Of a stretch of DNA of 64,000 nt, positions 63,125 to 64,000 are shown in pieces. The notes beneath the pieces were generated by a model. The model worked only from the letters and a program-made list of their open reading frames with translations. It searched no databases and was not told where the DNA came from. A program made the position numbers and the translations under genes. Each line of letters starts with the position of its first letter. Position 1 is the first letter of the stretch. Location of the stretch: contig JANVFP010000003.1 in assembly GCA_027919835.1 (NCBI GenBank), positions 1,860,001 to 1,924,000 on the forward strand, in the 5' to 3' direction. This DNA comes from Lentinula raphanica. Taxonomy: Eukaryota > Basidiomycota > Agaricomycetes > Agaricales > Omphalotaceae.

Positions 63125-64000
63125 TTTGGTAGGTGAAGAAGAAGAGACGTGGTAAATAAGAACACAAAATTTAAATTGCAACTCTTGTTGGGACAATACG
63201 CCTGATTTATATCTGAACCTTGATTTTTCTCATTCCTTCACTCCGTTTCACAAGCTTTTCTCTCATTCTCACCGTCAGCTAAGAAGCCTTGAAAGTTGGC
63301 TCGGAGCTCAATTTTTCTATTCCATATGCGGTTTCTACCACCTTCGACGCCACAATGTATCGCCAGGTACTACGCCAGACCCCCTTCAGCTAGGACCTTT
63401 CACTCCTTCTAACTCTGGTTAGTTTTCATTCCACCTATCCGTCTCACGATCCTTGCAATCGGTCAAATTTCGCCCCGTGCTATCTCAAAAGAAGTTCTTC
63501 TCCAACCTATCCAATGAGAACATTCCTCCCAGTGACGACTTACTTGCCCAACCGCAGACAGACCTTTTCAGCGGGATAACAAGGGGTTAGCCGAATTCCT
63601 GGTGCTGTCGGTTTTCTGACTCTGACGAGGTAAAAAGAGAAATCGGACAAAACCCCCCAAAGGTTGTCCTAGAGGTCAGACACCTTGAAAGCGGGCAATG
63701 TGAAGGTTGTGGGTTGACCCGTGACGCTGGGCTTGCAAACCAATTTGAATGTCAGTATCTTCGTGCTTGCAGTCGACGAATTTTTATAGTGATACCCAGG
63801 GACAAATCGTCATGGTATATTTTCGGGACAGGCAGAAATCTCGTGCAACTTGTATCCACAATATACGCCCGCAATCTACGCACATCTGCTCTCACAATCC
63901 GGATTAAAACTTCATTGGCTAGAGGCGGTCTCTGTATGCAAGCCCCACCGACCATCGTGCTCTAGTAACGTTCGTTTGATTCGTCAGAGATATCCTGAGC
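63125..64000. other. Divergent spacer with a possible truncated 5' exon, then nothing recognised
   Basis: An ATG at 63355 opens a short frame (MYRQVLRQTPFS). A second stretch at about 63460-63593 reads VKFRPVLSQKKFFSNLSNEN, IPPSDDLLAQPQTDLFSGIT and looks like the start of a mitochondrial-type protein, with a donor-like site near 63418. The frame then fails and the last 400 bases contain no supported gene. It may be the remains of a gene or the first exons of one that continues past the window. Confidence 0.3.

Overview
The window is nuclear DNA from a filamentous basidiomycete, most likely an Agaricomycete. Nearly every recognisable gene is broken by several 45-80 nt GT-AG introns, genes lie on both strands with short spacers, and every recognised product has a fungal ortholog. 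There is no operon structure, plasmid, prophage or CRISPR array. Gene models below were assembled by eye from reading frames plus splice signals. Where stated, summed exon lengths were checked to be divisible by three.

Left part (1-10.3 kb) is accessory and repeat-rich: a hypothetical gene bracketed by a diverged direct repeat, a decayed tandem duplication of an exon-intron unit, an intact ING-family PHD protein gene, and a roughly 1.02 kb tandem duplication carrying two copies of an unknown gene, the second broken by a one-base deletion. The central and right blocks hold conserved housekeeping genes: MOD5 tRNA isopentenyltransferase, mitochondrial ribosomal protein uL15m, splicing factor PRP38, a double-PHD Rco1-like Rpd3S subunit, a very large DYRK kinase (Pom1/DYRK2 type), a Zn2Cys6 regulator, a mitochondrial PDH/BCKDH kinase, proteasome ATPase RPT1, V-ATPase subunit A, RNA polymerase III subunit RPC53/RPC4, a full-length ABCC transporter, an ADP-ribose pyrophosphatase, a bifunctional polynucleotide kinase/3'-phosphatase, GAL7, a DDX41-type helicase and NEP1/EMG1. 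Several pairs are divergent with only 150-190 bp between start codons (RPT1/VMA1, RPC53/ABCC, Nudix/PNKP, GAL7/DDX41).

Two accessory islands interrupt this block. About 27.8-34.8 kb is gene-poor. It contains one well-supported small secreted protein gene (33.5-34.1 kb) and a possible relict next to it. About 56.7-59.6 kb carries two short intron-rich genes for cysteine-rich secreted peptides with matching architecture: first exons of 106 nt, introns at matching codons, a TATA-like box about 70 nt before the start, and a possible third fragment between them. They are too fragmented to appear as long reading frames and are the best candidate for undescribed biology here. Next to them is an unknown 407-residue nuclear-type protein with a SUMO-interaction-like motif.
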